Assembly (NCBI GenBank): GCA_945939115.1
Contig: CAMEVC010000006.1
Location: 24,036 to 88,035 of the forward strand
Origin: an uncultured Eubacterium sp.
Lineage (GTDB): Bacteria > Bacillota > Clostridia > Lachnospirales > Lachnospiraceae
DNA length: 64,000 nt
Direction of reading: 5' to 3'
The position numbers and the translations under genes were made by a program. Position 1 is the first letter of the stretch. Each line of letters begins with the position of its first letter. A model generated the notes under the pieces. It was not told where the DNA came from, searched no databases, and worked only from the letters and a program-made list of their open reading frames with translations. Below, one piece after another: positions 27,160-36,515 of the stretch.

Positions 27160-28563
27160 TTAGTATTCCTTGTCACCTTCCGGTGTCTTCATCCATACTT
27201 TTTCTTTCTTCCACTTAATGAATATCATGTACAGCCATAATACAAGTCCAACGCCCATATATCCTGCGAATCCAAGCCATGTAGCTGTTCCGATACCGAT
27301 TGTACAGAAAAATGCGATGACAGCCATTATAATAAGAGAAGCTATCTTGAGTGCAGTTGCACATTTGTATGGTCTCTCCCACTCCGGATGCTTCTTTAAA
27401 AGCACCAGTGAAGATATAGATGTTATCACATAACACAATGCACAGGCAAAGGCCATTAAATCAAAGAAGGCTGTAATACTCTGCATTGCGATAAAGCCAA
27501 TACTTACAACAAGAATAAGGATATTAGGAAGTGTTGGCTGGTTAAATCTGTTAGTGTAAGAGAACTGCTTTGGAAGGAAATTCTGACGTCCCATTGCGTA
27601 AATCATTCGAACTCCTGAGTACCAGAATCCCAGCACTGATGTACCGATTGGGAAGACAACGCCAACAATACCCATTACAAGAACAAACCATGCAATCTTA
27701 TCGCCAAAGCAATACTGTAATGCTTCAAATGTAATAAACGGATGACAGTCTCCGCTGTTGGTAAGCTGTGCCCATGGCATTGCACCTGCAAGGCAGAAGT
27801 AGAAAATTGTATATATTGCACCACATGTTATTACTGAACCAAGAATAGCTTTCTTCTGATCCTTTATAGGGAAATCTCCCTCCTCAACCATGGCTGGTAC
27901 TGTCTCGAATCCGAAATATGGTGTAATCATAAATGAACAGCCCACAACCCATGCTATTCCTGTTGCAAAATTACCTCCCCACTGCTTCTCATTACTGCTT
28001 GTGAAGAAATCTGCAAAGTTGGCGATGCTCCAGTGGCCACTGAACAGGAACATAAGTGAACAGATAAGAATTCCTATGATACCTGCCATAAGCATGAAAG
28101 ACTGAACCTTTCCGGCAACTACATTTTTATAAAGACTAAGTATACACCAGAAGCACAGTACAATGGAGCCGACAATAACTGCCTTACTTCCAGTAAGTCC
28201 AAGTCCGAACTGATAATTGAGCCACTCTATAATTCCAAGAACACCTGCTGCCGGTACTGCAATCCACGCACACATGATAAGCCATGCTGACCAGAAACCT
28301 GCATGTTTATTAATACCTACCGTGTTAAATACAAGACATGAACCTGTACTTGGAAGCATTGTTGAAAACTCTGCATATACGAAAGCCGTCGGCAGAACTG
28401 CCAGAGTCATCAATGCAAATGCCAAGAATGTTCCGGGACCTGTATAGGACATAAATATACCGTCCCAGTAACACATAAATGTAAAAATTGCGCCTGTTGC
28501 CATTGCATATACATAAATCAATTTCATTGATTTAGATAATGCGCTTGTCCTTTTTTCTCCCAT
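27160..28563 (-). CDS. APC-family amino acid permease
   Basis: A 467-residue protein with 12 predicted membrane helices and the APC-superfamily layout: YVYAMATGAIFTFMCYWDGI in the first helix, GPGTFLAFALMTLAVLPTAF, and GFETVPAMVEEGDFPIKDQK in the cytosolic loop after helix 6, a strong APC mark. It exchanges or imports amino acids or amines with a cation. It is first of a two-gene unit with P-II, and lies downstream of an APH-fold kinase. Substrate unknown; kinase and SDR neighbours suggest an amino alcohol or hydroxy amino acid. Confidence 0.88.
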   Translation of the reverse strand: MGEKRTSALSKSMKLIYVYAMATGAIFTFMCYWDGIFMSYTGPGTFLAFALMTLAVLPTAFVYAEFSTMLPSTGSCLVFNTVGINKHAGFWSAWLIMCAWIAVPAAGVLGIIEWLNYQFGLGLTGSKAVIVGSIVLCFWCILSLYKNVVAGKVQSFMLMAGIIGILICSLMFLFSGHWSIANFADFFTSSNEKQWGGNFATGIAWVVGCSFMITPYFGFETVPAMVEEGDFPIKDQKKAILGSVITCGAIYTIFYFCLAGAMPWAQLTNSGDCHPFITFEALQYCFGDKIAWFVLVMGIVGVVFPIGTSVLGFWYSGVRMIYAMGRQNFLPKQFSYTNRFNQPTLPNILILVVSIGFIAMQSITAFFDLMAFACALCYVITSISSLVLLKKHPEWERPYKCATALKIASLIIMAVIAFFCTIGIGTATWLGFAGYMGVGLVLWLYMIFIKWKKEKVWMKTPEGDKEY

Positions 28564-28620
28564 AATAATTCCTCCCTTTGTGTTGTCTCCTCAATTAAGT
28601 CTGAAGATTATTCTTTTGGG

Positions 28621-29616
28621 CTAGCCAAAAAGCCTTAAATACCTTTCAGCCAGTTCCATGGTTCCATCCATCCATCCGACACTCAATTCTGCTACCGGAC
28701 CAGATTCCTGATGTGAGGCCAGCCATGCGGTTAACTGCAATCTTCTCATCATTATAAATGTATCTATCTCTTCAAAATCCGTATCAGTGAACGGAAGAAC
28801 CTTCTTATACCCCGCAAGCCATGCATTGACAAGCTTTGGAACAATTGGCTTGTCCTCAATAAAGCTAAGCGCTGATGCAAGGTCATGCAGATGCCATCCG
28901 AAACCGCAGTCATCAAAATCAATTACCTTAATCTGGTCTCCTTCAATAAGAAGATTGGCAAGTCGTAAATCTGCGTGGATGAGTCCGAAATTATTTTCAT
29001 TAGTCCCATATCTGTCAAGTCTCTTCTTAATTATCTGTGAAACCTCTGACAATATATTTTCTGCCTCCTTTGTCATTTCCGGGAAAGCTCTCCAGTCACC
29101 CCAGGCAGCATGTTCACCGATAATTGTGTCGTAGGTCCACACCATACGGTCAAGCTTATCAGTACCATTCCATATCTCAGTCTGTCTGTGAAGGTATGCT
29201 GTTGTCTCTCCTAGGTACCTGAACTGCTTAACCATCTGCTCTTCATTATTCTCATCCGGTGCTTCTCCCGGAAGAAAATCACATATTACGCAGAAATATA
29301 TATTTCCGTCCGGTCCTGTAACCTCCTGAATATTCTTTCCATCCAGTCCCTTAATTGGATTAGCTACAAGAAGCGGTGTGTAATCATTAATCTGGCGAAG
29401 CCATTTCATCTCTGAATTAAGTTCATTAAGAGTGTGATATCCGGGACGGCTGATTCTCAATACGCCTTCCTTCTCTCCCGTCTCCTTATTCTTCACCATA
29501 TATGTTGCATTCTCAGACAGTACAATAAGCTTAACCTCGTCCTTATCCTGCCATCCATACTTCTCCAAAGAAGCATTTGCAACCGCATCAAATAAATCAA
29601 CATTCTCAAATGCCAT
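28621..29616 (-). CDS. APH-fold phosphotransferase (small-molecule kinase)
   Basis: A 331-residue protein kinase-like enzyme of the aminoglycoside/choline/homoserine kinase family. The catalytic loop GLIHADLRLANLLIEGDQIK, the metal-binding KVIDFDDCGFGWHLHDLA and an N-lobe with ATYMVKNKETGEKEGVLRIS are present. Members phosphorylate small alcohols (choline, homoserine, hydroxylysine, methylthioribose). The gene lies between ucpA and the APC permease in the same direction; a role in phosphorylating a solute taken up by that permease is inferred. GAGGAG precedes the ATG; a terminator-like hairpin lies 26 bases upstream. Confidence 0.85.
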   Translation of the reverse strand: MAFENVDLFDAVANASLEKYGWQDKDEVKLIVLSENATYMVKNKETGEKEGVLRISRPGYHTLNELNSEMKWLRQINDYTPLLVANPIKGLDGKNIQEVTGPDGNIYFCVICDFLPGEAPDENNEEQMVKQFRYLGETTAYLHRQTEIWNGTDKLDRMVWTYDTIIGEHAAWGDWRAFPEMTKEAENILSEVSQIIKKRLDRYGTNENNFGLIHADLRLANLLIEGDQIKVIDFDDCGFGWHLHDLASALSFIEDKPIVPKLVNAWLAGYKKVLPFTDTDFEEIDTFIMMRRLQLTAWLASHQESGPVAELSVGWMDGTMELAERYLRLFG

Positions 29617-29642
29617 ATCTTTTTCTCCTCGTCTTTATACAG

Positions 29643-29686
29643 AAAAAAGGGCTTACACCAATCCTTCCGGATTAATGTACGCCCTT
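29643..29686 (-). terminator. Strong terminator-like hairpin after ucpA
   Basis: AAGGGC at one end and GCCCTT at the other close a stem of roughly 18 bp (29647-29686) with a few wobbles and a four-base loop, followed on the minus strand by six T. It lies only 26 bases before the kinase ATG, so it may also act on that gene's leader. Confidence 0.85.
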
Positions 29687-29711
29687 GTACCGTTCTGTTA
29701 TTATAATAAAG

Positions 29712-30506
29712 TTATTGTCCCATTGATGTAGTCTCAGGTAATGTACTTCCACCATCAATTACTATCTGTGTTCCTGTAATATAGCTTGATTCTTCACACC
29801 CTAAGAACGCTGCCAGCTCTCCGACTTCCTCAGGTTTCGCAAGCCTCTTTAATGGAACTGCATCCGCAATTGCCTGAATTGCTCTCTGTGGGTTTTCCGG
29901 GTCTGACTGCTTAGCCATTCCCTCCACGAGAGGAGTAAGTACATACCCCGGACATATCGCATTAACCCTTATGTTCTTATCTGCAAATTCTCTTGCCATT
30001 GACTTGGTGAATCCCACAAGGGCTGCCTTAGATGTAGCATATGCAACTTCCCCGGGGTCTGCAACCATATCACCTGTCACAGAACTTGTAACTACAATAG
30101 CTCCTCCGCCATTTTCAATCATGCTTGGGATTACCGCCTTGGCAGTATTCCATGCTCCCTTTACATTAATGTCAAAATGTAAGTCTCTGTTTTCAAATGT
30201 GTCATCCTCAAGAAAATCTTCAAGAACACATACACCGGCGTTACATACAAGTATATCTATCTTTCCGTATGTATTCTTTGCTACCTCCACAAGATGCTTA
30301 ACGCTGCTGTAATCAGATACATCTACCTGTACACCTACAGCCTCGTAGCCATCTTTTTTCAATTCCTCTGCAAGCTCAAGCACTTTACTGCCTCTGGCTG
30401 CAAGAACACATTTGGCGCCATATCCGGCATATACCTTGGCAATACCCTCGCCAATTCCCTTTGACGCTCCTGTTATGACTGCAACTTTTCCATCTAACTT
30501 TCCCAT
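29712..30506 (-). CDS. ucpA: UcpA-like short-chain dehydrogenase
   Basis: A 264-residue SDR: VAVITGASKGIGEGIAKVYA (NAD(P) loop), LVCNAGV, a Ser catalytic segment VVTSSVTGDMVADPGEVAYA, then YATSKAALVGF (YxxxK) and VNAICPGYVLTPLVEGMAKQ. The C-terminus, VIDGGSTLPETTSMG, is very close to that of E. coli UcpA, as are the SVTGDMVADPGE and EVGELAAFL segments. The UcpA reaction is not well defined (linked to sulfur or furfural response in E. coli). It is downstream of glyA and upstream of the kinase gene. Confidence 0.88.
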   Translation of the reverse strand: MGKLDGKVAVITGASKGIGEGIAKVYAGYGAKCVLAARGSKVLELAEELKKDGYEAVGVQVDVSDYSSVKHLVEVAKNTYGKIDILVCNAGVCVLEDFLEDDTFENRDLHFDINVKGAWNTAKAVIPSMIENGGGAIVVTSSVTGDMVADPGEVAYATSKAALVGFTKSMAREFADKNIRVNAICPGYVLTPLVEGMAKQSDPENPQRAIQAIADAVPLKRLAKPEEVGELAAFLGCEESSYITGTQIVIDGGSTLPETTSMGQ

Positions 30507-30534
30507 AACAACACTTCCTTTTCATTAAAATTAC

Positions 30535-30568
30535 AAAAGGAGCACGAAAGCTTACGCCTCCGTGCTCC
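30535..30568 (-). terminator. Hairpin between glyA and ucpA
   Basis: GGAGCACG (30539-30546) pairs with CGTGCTCC (30561-30568); on the minus strand four T follow. It lies about 30 bases before the ucpA ATG. It may be the glyA terminator or a leader attenuator for ucpA. Confidence 0.6.
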
Positions 30569-30668
30569 CTTGCACTTTTGTTATACTATAATCCATTCAA
30601 GTGCATTATGCAACGATAAAAATTCTTGATTTTTCTTAATAATCTTAGGCAATATCTGTTGTCTGCTA

Positions 30669-31910
30669 TTATTCATAAAGTGGATACTTATCTGTAAGAG
30701 ACTTAACCATCTCCATAGCCTTAGCCTGATTAGCATCAACATCATCAACAAGCATAGCTATTGCTTCTGCAACAACATCCATATCTGCCTCGTTAAATCC
30801 TCTTGTTGTAACTGCTGCTGTACCAAGTCTGATACCGCTTGTTACGAATGGAGAAGCCGGATCATTAGGGATTGTGTTCTTGTTACATGTAATATTAGCT
30901 GCATCAAGAAGCTTTTCAACCTCCTTACCAGTCTTTCCCTTGCTGAGAAGATTAACAAGCATAAGGTGGTTATCTGTACCTCCCGATACAATGTCAAATC
31001 CTCTGTTCATAAGGCCGTTTGCAAGTGCTGTTGCATTCTTGACAATGTTCTGGGCATATACCTTAAAGCCTGGATCAAGTGCTTCCTTAAGACATACTGC
31101 CTTTCCTGCTATTACATGCATAAGTGGTCCGCCCTGAATACCAGGGAATACACTCTTGTTGAGCTTAAACTTCTCTGCTGCCTCAGCAGAAGCCAGAATC
31201 ATACCGCCTCTTGGTCCGCGGAGTGTCTTATGTGTTGTTGTTGTTGTAACATCAGCATATGGAATTGGGCTTGGATGAGTTCCTCCTGCAACAAGTCCGG
31301 CAATATGAGCCATATCTACCATAAGTAATGCTCCAACTTCATCACAGATTTCTCTGAACTTCTTGAAATCAATTGTTCTTGCATAAGCAGAAGCACCTGC
31401 AATAATCATCTTAGGTCTGCACTCTTTTGCAATTCTTAATACTTCATCATAATCAATAAATCCATCAGCAGTTACGCCATAAGGAACAATATTGAAATAC
31501 TTTCCTGATATATTAACCGGTGAACCATGTGAAAGATGTCCTCCACAGTCAAGGCTCATACCCATAACAGTATCGCCAGGGTTAACAAGAGCAAAAAATA
31601 CTGCCAGATTAGCCTGTGCTCCTGAATGTGGCTGTACATTGGCATACTCACATCCAAAAAGCTTCTTTGCTCTCTCGATTGCAAGATTCTCAACCACATC
31701 CACATACTCGCATCCGCCATAATATCTCTTTCCTGGATATCCTTCTGCATACTTGTTAGTAAGCGGACTTCCCATAGCTGCCATAACAGCCTTGCTTACA
31801 AGGTTCTCAGAAGCTATAAGTTCGATATGGCTTCTCTGTCTTCCAAGTTCATCGTCCATTGCTTTAGCAAGGTCCGGGTCGAAGTTTGCTACTTCATCAA
31901 ATGAATACAT
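30669..31910 (-). CDS. glyA: Serine hydroxymethyltransferase
   Basis: A 413-residue PLP enzyme: [78 protein letters not shown] and [17 protein letters not shown] with the PLP Lys. It interconverts serine and glycine with tetrahydrofolate, feeding one-carbon units to purine synthesis. GGGAGG lies before the ATG. Full length for the family. Confidence 0.97.
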   Translation of the reverse strand: MYSFDEVANFDPDLAKAMDDELGRQRSHIELIASENLVSKAVMAAMGSPLTNKYAEGYPGKRYYGGCEYVDVVENLAIERAKKLFGCEYANVQPHSGAQANLAVFFALVNPGDTVMGMSLDCGGHLSHGSPVNISGKYFNIVPYGVTADGFIDYDEVLRIAKECRPKMIIAGASAYARTIDFKKFREICDEVGALLMVDMAHIAGLVAGGTHPSPIPYADVTTTTTHKTLRGPRGGMILASAEAAEKFKLNKSVFPGIQGGPLMHVIAGKAVCLKEALDPGFKVYAQNIVKNATALANGLMNRGFDIVSGGTDNHLMLVNLLSKGKTGKEVEKLLDAANITCNKNTIPNDPASPFVTSGIRLGTAAVTTRGFNEADMDVVAEAIAMLVDDVDANQAKAMEMVKSLTDKYPLYE

Positions 31911-32031
31911 AATAATGTCCTCCCATTATACTTTAGTGAAACAAAGTCCCCTATTGTTTTCTATATTATAATCAAATTGACAATTAGTCAATTCTATTAT
32001 TAAGTTTTAGCCATAAGTTTTCTCAACGACA

Positions 32032-32394
32032 TCAATCTTCTTTCGGAATAATGCACTCATAAGGTTCTTTATAATCCTCATGAAACTCATCCCACGCCTT
32101 CTTTAAAAGCTCCGGGTCACCGGCAACTGCTAAAGCGGTCTGTGCCATTGCCTCCCCCGCAAACATTGCAGCTTTAAGGCCTATATCTGTTCCCATGATA
32201 GCTGTGACAGCCTCCTTCATATTTTCTTCTCTGGAACGAATGAAATAATACAATGACGCCTTATCCGGCACAATATTAGGAGCAAGTCCTCCGTTTCTGT
32301 ACACATAATGAATCCATGTTTCATTATTGAAAGTCATATTCAGAAATATCCGATATTGCTGCCCTTGCTGTACCTCTTGAACATCCTTTTGCAA
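32032..32394 (-). pseudogene. Remnant of an M20-type amidohydrolase (AbgB-like)
   Basis: The 120-residue frame shows IHYVYRNGGLAPNIVPDKAS and YYFIRSREENM, the lid-domain region of p-aminobenzoyl-glutamate hydrolase/M20D amidohydrolases. It then jumps to a C-terminal AAMFAGEAMAQTALAVAGDP...WDEFHEDY segment. The N-terminal metal-binding domain and the middle are missing (the family is 400-480 residues), and no ribosome site precedes it. A decayed gene with at least two deletions. Confidence 0.75.
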
Positions 32395-32426
32395 ATCTTG
32401 ATAAAATCAGCTCTTATTGAATTATG

Positions 32427-32567
32427 TTAGTGGCATCCTCTACAGTGTCCGCAACTCCCATCGCAGGAATGCTTACCCTTTATTCTGCCACGAACCATAG
32501 AATATACAGCAGCTCCCACAATTACTGCCAATATTAAACCAACTACTATTGTACCCACTGCTTTCAC
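32427..32567 (-). CDS. FeoB-associated Cys-rich membrane protein
   Basis: A 46-residue protein from GTG at 32567, which overlaps the feoB stop as GTGA. It has one membrane helix (VGTIVVGLILAVIVGAAVYS) and a Cys/His-rich tail, CDGSCGHCRGCH, matching the FeoB_associated family. It probably sits with FeoB in the membrane and may handle Fe2+. Short but well supported by coupling, composition and position. Confidence 0.88.
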   Translation of the reverse strand: MKAVGTIVVGLILAVIVGAAVYSMVRGRIKGKHSCDGSCGHCRGCH

Positions 32568-34723
32568 CCTGCCTTTCGCACTTTTGATGGTCTGAATAAA
32601 AGATACAGGAACGCAGCTACTAATATTATAGCAACTACTGTCCAGATATTAATTACTCCGCCTGAAATAAGTCTTCCAATATTGTAAATGCACAGAGATA
32701 CAATATATGCAAAACCACACTGATATCCTATTGCAATCCATGTCCACTTAGCACTGTTCATCTCTCCCTTAATTGCTCCTATAGCCGCAAAACAAGGAGC
32801 ACATAACAGATTAAAGGTAAGGAATGAAAATCCTGCCAGTTTAGTGAAATTAGCGGCAAGTTCTGCATATACAGAAAGTTCTCCACCTCCGTAAAGTATT
32901 CCCATAGTTCCTACTATATTTTCCTTAGCTACCAGTCCTGTGATTGAAGCAACTGCTGCCTGCCAGTTCCCCCAGCCAAGAGGTGTAAATATCCATGCAA
33001 TAGCATTACCTATCTTTGCAAGAATACTCATATCAATCTCATCTTCAGCTAACATACGGAATCCTTCATCTGTAAATTCAAAATATGTAGTAAACCAGAC
33101 AACAATTGTTGAAAGAAGAATGATTGTACCAGCTTTCTTAATGAATGACCATCCTCTCTCCCACATGCTTCTAAGTACATTTCCGACAGTAGGAATATGA
33201 TATGCAGGAAGTTCCATAACAAATGGTGCCGGGTCTCCCATAAACAGCCTTGTCTTCTTTAAAATGATGCCCGAAACAATAATTGCCACCATTCCGATAA
33301 AGTATGCAGAGGTTGCAACCAGAGGTGAACCTCCGAAAATAGCTCCGGCAATCATTGCAATAAACGGAGTCTTGGCACCGCAAGGTATAAATGTTGTTGT
33401 CATTATTGTCATCCGGCGGTCTCTCTCATTTTCAATAGTACGTGATGCCATAATTCCCGGAACACCACATCCTGTTCCAATAAGAATAGGAATAAATGAT
33501 TTACCCGAAAGACCGAATCTTCTGAAAATTCTGTCCATAATGAACGCAATACGTGCCATATAACCGCAGGCTTCAAGAATTGCAAGAAGCAGGAATAATA
33601 CGAGCATCTGTGGCACAAAGCCAAGTACAGCGCCTACACCTGCGACAATGCCATCAAGTATAAGACCACTAAGCCAGTCTGCACAACCGACAGCATCAAG
33701 TCCGTTACCTATAAGCACCGGAATACCCGGAACCCACACACCATTAGATGATGAACCTATTCCAAACAAATGAAAACCATCTCCAAACAATCCGTCATTT
33801 GCCCAGTCAGTAGCTGCCGAACCCACCGTAACCATAGAGATATAGTAAACCAGAAACATTACAACTGCAAAAATTGGAAGTGCTAATATTCTGTTTGTGA
33901 CAATTTTGTCTATCTTATCAGAGGTGGTCAGTTTTTCCTTTGAACTCTGCTTTTTAACACAATCATTAATTATTGAAGAAATGTATGTATATCTCTCATT
34001 GGTTATAATACTTTCCGTATCATCATCAAAATCATTTTCTATTTTTTCGATTTCAGCAGAAACATCCGGTACGTTAGTCATAAACTGACTTATCTTGCTG
34101 TCACGCTCCAATAGCTTGATTGCAAAAAATCTTCTCTGTTCTTCAGCAACATCAAGACCAATTTTATTCTGAACAGTTTCAATAATTGATTCAACATTTG
34201 CACTGAACCTGTGAACAGTCTTGTTAATCTTTTTACTTTCTGCAAGCCTGACAGCTTTTGCAGCAGCCTCCTTTATCCCGGTTCCCTTTAAAGCCGATAT
34301 TTCAACAACTTCACAACCAAGCTTCTCTGAGAGTTTATCAGAATTAAGCTCAATTCCATTCTTATCCAGCAGGTCAGTCATATTAACCGCCATTATTACC
34401 GGAATACCCAATTCCATTATCTGTGTTGATAAATACAGGTTTCTCTCAATATTAGTACCATCAATAATATTGATAATAGCATCAGGTTTTTCATTGACAA
34501 GATAATTTCTTGCTACAACTTCTTCCAATGTATATGGAGAAAGTGAATAGATACCAGGTAAATCTGTTATAGTTACATCTTTATAACCTTTTAATTTACC
34601 TTCCTTTTTTTCTACTGTAACGCCCGGCCAGTTACCAACAAACTGATTAGAACCCGTCAGTGCATTAAACAGTGTTGTTTTTCCGCAGTTCGGATTACCT
34701 GCTAATGCGATTTTAATTGACAT
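32564..34723 (-). CDS. feoB: Ferrous iron transport protein B
   Basis: About 719 residues. The N-terminal G domain has ALAGNPNCGKTTLFNALTGS (G1), VGNWPGVTVEKKEG, LPGIYSLSPYTLEE and NMTDLLDKNG (G4). A helical linker follows and then a membrane domain with two Gate motifs (FIPILIGTGCGVPGIMASR and LLCAPCFAAIGAIKGE). FeoB carries Fe2+ inward. The ATG at 34723 lies nine bases after AGGAGA; an ATG 18 bases earlier contains that site. It follows two feoA genes, with a DtxR-box-like site between feoA and feoB. Confidence 0.96.
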   Translation of the reverse strand: MSIKIALAGNPNCGKTTLFNALTGSNQFVGNWPGVTVEKKEGKLKGYKDVTITDLPGIYSLSPYTLEEVVARNYLVNEKPDAIINIIDGTNIERNLYLSTQIMELGIPVIMAVNMTDLLDKNGIELNSDKLSEKLGCEVVEISALKGTGIKEAAAKAVRLAESKKINKTVHRFSANVESIIETVQNKIGLDVAEEQRRFFAIKLLERDSKISQFMTNVPDVSAEIEKIENDFDDDTESIITNERYTYISSIINDCVKKQSSKEKLTTSDKIDKIVTNRILALPIFAVVMFLVYYISMVTVGSAATDWANDGLFGDGFHLFGIGSSSNGVWVPGIPVLIGNGLDAVGCADWLSGLILDGIVAGVGAVLGFVPQMLVLFLLLAILEACGYMARIAFIMDRIFRRFGLSGKSFIPILIGTGCGVPGIMASRTIENERDRRMTIMTTTFIPCGAKTPFIAMIAGAIFGGSPLVATSAYFIGMVAIIVSGIILKKTRLFMGDPAPFVMELPAYHIPTVGNVLRSMWERGWSFIKKAGTIILLSTIVVWFTTYFEFTDEGFRMLAEDEIDMSILAKIGNAIAWIFTPLGWGNWQAAVASITGLVAKENIVGTMGILYGGGELSVYAELAANFTKLAGFSFLTFNLLCAPCFAAIGAIKGEMNSAKWTWIAIGYQCGFAYIVSLCIYNIGRLISGGVINIWTVVAIILVAAFLYLLFRPSKVRKAG

Positions 34724-34788
34724 CTCTTTACGTCTCCTCATTTCTTAATTATATTCAAGCAGCAATAATTTCATACAACTATCTTTAA

Positions 34789-34807
34789 TTAGGTTTAACT
34801 AACCTAG
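34789..34807. promoter_or_regulatory. DtxR/IdeR-box-like operator upstream of feoB
   Basis: The 19-mer TTAGGTTTAACTAACCTAG has arms TAGGTT and AACCTA and matches the DtxR/IdeR consensus TTAGGTTAGCCTAACCTAA at 15 of 19 positions. It lies in the feoA-feoB gap. A DtxR-family iron repressor is inferred, possibly with an internal promoter for feoB. Confidence 0.6.
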
Positions 34808-34817
34808 CTGCAAAAAA

Positions 34818-35036
34818 TTATTCAACTTCTACCATCTCTGCATCCGCTTTTCTTATTGATAATTCATATCCTCTTACCGTCACCTCAACAGGGTCACCCA
34901 GCGGTGCAACTTTTCTTACATAAATCTCAATACCCTTGGTAATGCCCATGTCCATAATTCTTCTTTTCACGGGTCCTTCTCCAGACAGACGTCTAACTTT
35001 AACAGTCTGCCCTACAGACACATCTTTTAATGTCAT
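34818..35036 (-). CDS. feoA: FeoA family protein
   Basis: 72 residues, an SH3-like FeoA domain: MTLKDVSVGQTVKVRRLSGE, RRIMDMGITKGIEIYVRKVA and PVEVTVRGYELSIRKADAEM. FeoA binds and tunes FeoB from the cytoplasm. The ATG at 35036 follows AGGAGG; the frame is open 18 codons upstream into the other feoA gene region. It lies between the other feoA-type gene and feoB. Confidence 0.92.
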   Translation of the reverse strand: MTLKDVSVGQTVKVRRLSGEGPVKRRIMDMGITKGIEIYVRKVAPLGDPVEVTVRGYELSIRKADAEMVEVE

Positions 35037-35055
35037 CTTATTTCTCCTCCTAATA

Positions 35056-35268
35056 CTAAACATAAATCTTATTTGCCATATCTTTACCAATAGCCACCCT
35101 TGAATCCTTTACGCTAACAATCAGGTTACCATTGGTCTGTGAGATTACCGTAACACTTGCACCTGTAACAAACCCAATATTCCCCAGAAATCTTCTGGTT
35201 TCTTCTCTACCGCCAACCCTGACTATGACATTAGGTTCTCCTTCATTTACCATAGATAACGGCATCAT
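35056..35268 (-). CDS. FeoA family protein, second copy
   Basis: About 70 residues beginning MMPLSMVNEGEPNVIVRVGG, then RRFLGNIGFVTGASVTVISQ and RVAIGKDMANKI, the second FeoA type common in clostridia. An ATG at 35307 would add 13 residues, but MMPL is the usual family start; the ribosome site there is weak (AGAAG). It is first in the feo operon. Two different FeoA proteins with one FeoB suggest a FeoA-FeoA-FeoB complex. Confidence 0.88.
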   Translation of the reverse strand: MMPLSMVNEGEPNVIVRVGGREETRRFLGNIGFVTGASVTVISQTNGNLIVSVKDSRVAIGKDMANKIYV

Positions 35269-35319
35269 ATCAGCTTCTTTTATTATTATTCCGGAAATGT
35301 TTTGCATTCCTTACGCCGA

Positions 35320-35344
35320 TTAGTATATGCTAACTGATATTAGA
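35320..35344. promoter_or_regulatory. Second DtxR-box-like site before the feo operon
   Basis: TTAGTATATGCTAAC is an inverted repeat (TTAG/CTAA) that fits part of the DtxR consensus, followed by another TTAG. It lies just upstream of the first feoA. Iron control is inferred from its position and from the better site at 34789. Confidence 0.45.
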
Positions 35345-35375
35345 TGTCAATAACATTATATAAAATTTTATTAAT

Positions 35376-35798
35376 TTACACCAACATACTGCCAAGCTCT
35401 TTACATTTTTCTACAGCTGCATCGTCAGGCGTTTCCATGCATATCACACTCTCTGCAGCTAATTCAGCACCAGCCTGTGTACATCTATTCTCCCAGTCGG
35501 ACATCCATTCTCCATTTCCCCATCCATAGGAACCGAATAATGCTATTTTCTTTCCACTAAGATGACTCTCGCAATCTGTAAACATTGGCTCAAATTCTGA
35601 TTCCTCAAGATTTTCTGCACCCATTGCCGGACATCCAAATGCTATGGCATCGTAAGAATCCATATCCTCTGCCTTAAAAGAAGCTGCCTCAATAAGGCTC
35701 TCCTCTCCTCCCTTTTCTCTTACACCTTCACATACTGCTTTTGCCATTGCCTCAGTATTACCAGTTCCACTCCAATAAACTACTGCTACTTTACTCAT
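35376..35798 (-). CDS. Flavodoxin
   Basis: 140 residues with the flavodoxin phosphate loop VVYWSGTGNTEAMAKAV, YDAIAFGCPAMGAENLEE (FMN isoalloxazine loop) and ALFGSYGWGNGEWMSDW. A small FMN electron carrier that replaces ferredoxin under low iron. Its place just upstream of the feo operon fits iron-responsive control, though the two are separated by about 68 bases and the second DtxR-like site lies in the gap. Confidence 0.92.
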   Translation of the reverse strand: MSKVAVVYWSGTGNTEAMAKAVCEGVREKGGEESLIEAASFKAEDMDSYDAIAFGCPAMGAENLEESEFEPMFTDCESHLSGKKIALFGSYGWGNGEWMSDWENRCTQAGAELAAESVICMETPDDAAVEKCKELGSMLV

Positions 35799-35978
35799 TT
35801 AAAATCCTCTCTTTCTTTTTATACGCTTACTGTCAACTGCATTATATTTTTCTTTTCAGCAAACATTTTCAAATAAATATCTGTACACTTGTCTGATTAT
35901 ATTCTCTCCTAAACAGCACATTATTATACCTCCGTTTTTATTATGGGGATTTAAAATGTAAATATTCAGCTCATTATC

Positions 35979-36008
35979 AAAAAAAGCGCAGGGCTTTCAC
36001 CCCGCGCT
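35979..36008 (-). terminator. Rho-independent terminator of the PH-domain gene
   Basis: AGCGCAGGG and CCCGCGCT arms (35985-36008) form a GC-rich stem with a T run on the minus strand. It lies 16 bases beyond the stop. Confidence 0.88.
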
Positions 36009-36023
36009 AATAACATAGCTGTA

Positions 36024-36476
36024 TCATCTTTCAAATGGTGCATCATCATCGTTATCAACATAACCATCATAATCATCATATCCATCCGAATGACTATGAC
36101 CGTCAATCATATTCTCCCTGTTGACAACTCTCTTAATATCTCTCTGTTTCTCAACAAGATCAGAAATAAGTTCCTTTGTCTGCTTAGGCTTCTTAATATT
36201 CTTTATCTCAAAGTCGCCCATAGTCTTATCTCCGGAACATATCCTGATAGTTCCAACTCCGACAAGCCGCTGAAGAAATGAACGCTCAAGAGAGATATCC
36301 ATAATTCTGTAAAGTCGTACCTCATCATCCTTTACACTAAAAAAGCCTCTGCTTATAAAGAATCTGTCCTTAGATACGCTGTATCTTGTAAATGACCATG
36401 GAAGTCCGAAGAATAGTATTCTCTTTCTGTCCTTCCATAAAATATCTGTGTTTACATTATCTCTTGCCATAATCAT
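36024..36476 (-). CDS. PH-domain protein (DUF304-like)
   Basis: About 150 residues. The middle (WSFTRYSVSKDRFFISRGFF, then VRLYRIMDISLERSFLQRLV and GTIRICSGDKT) is a bacterial PH (bPH_2) domain, usually membrane-linked. Unlike most members it lacks hydrophobic helices and has a Tyr/Asp/Gly-rich C-terminal tail (DGYDDYDGYVDNDDDAPF). The start may be the third codon (MARDNVNTDIL). It lies just downstream of purL. Function unknown. Confidence 0.75.
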   Translation of the reverse strand: MIMARDNVNTDILWKDRKRILFFGLPWSFTRYSVSKDRFFISRGFFSVKDDEVRLYRIMDISLERSFLQRLVGVGTIRICSGDKTMGDFEIKNIKKPKQTKELISDLVEKQRDIKRVVNRENMIDGHSHSDGYDDYDGYVDNDDDAPFER

Positions 36477-36515
36477 TCCTCCCTGTCAATCAGCCGGGCA
36501 CATAAATACTATGCA

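Noticed and set aside
32395..32426. Start of a working M20 hydrolase
   Set aside because: No ribosome site, no metal-binding domain and internal sequence loss; treated as a remnant.
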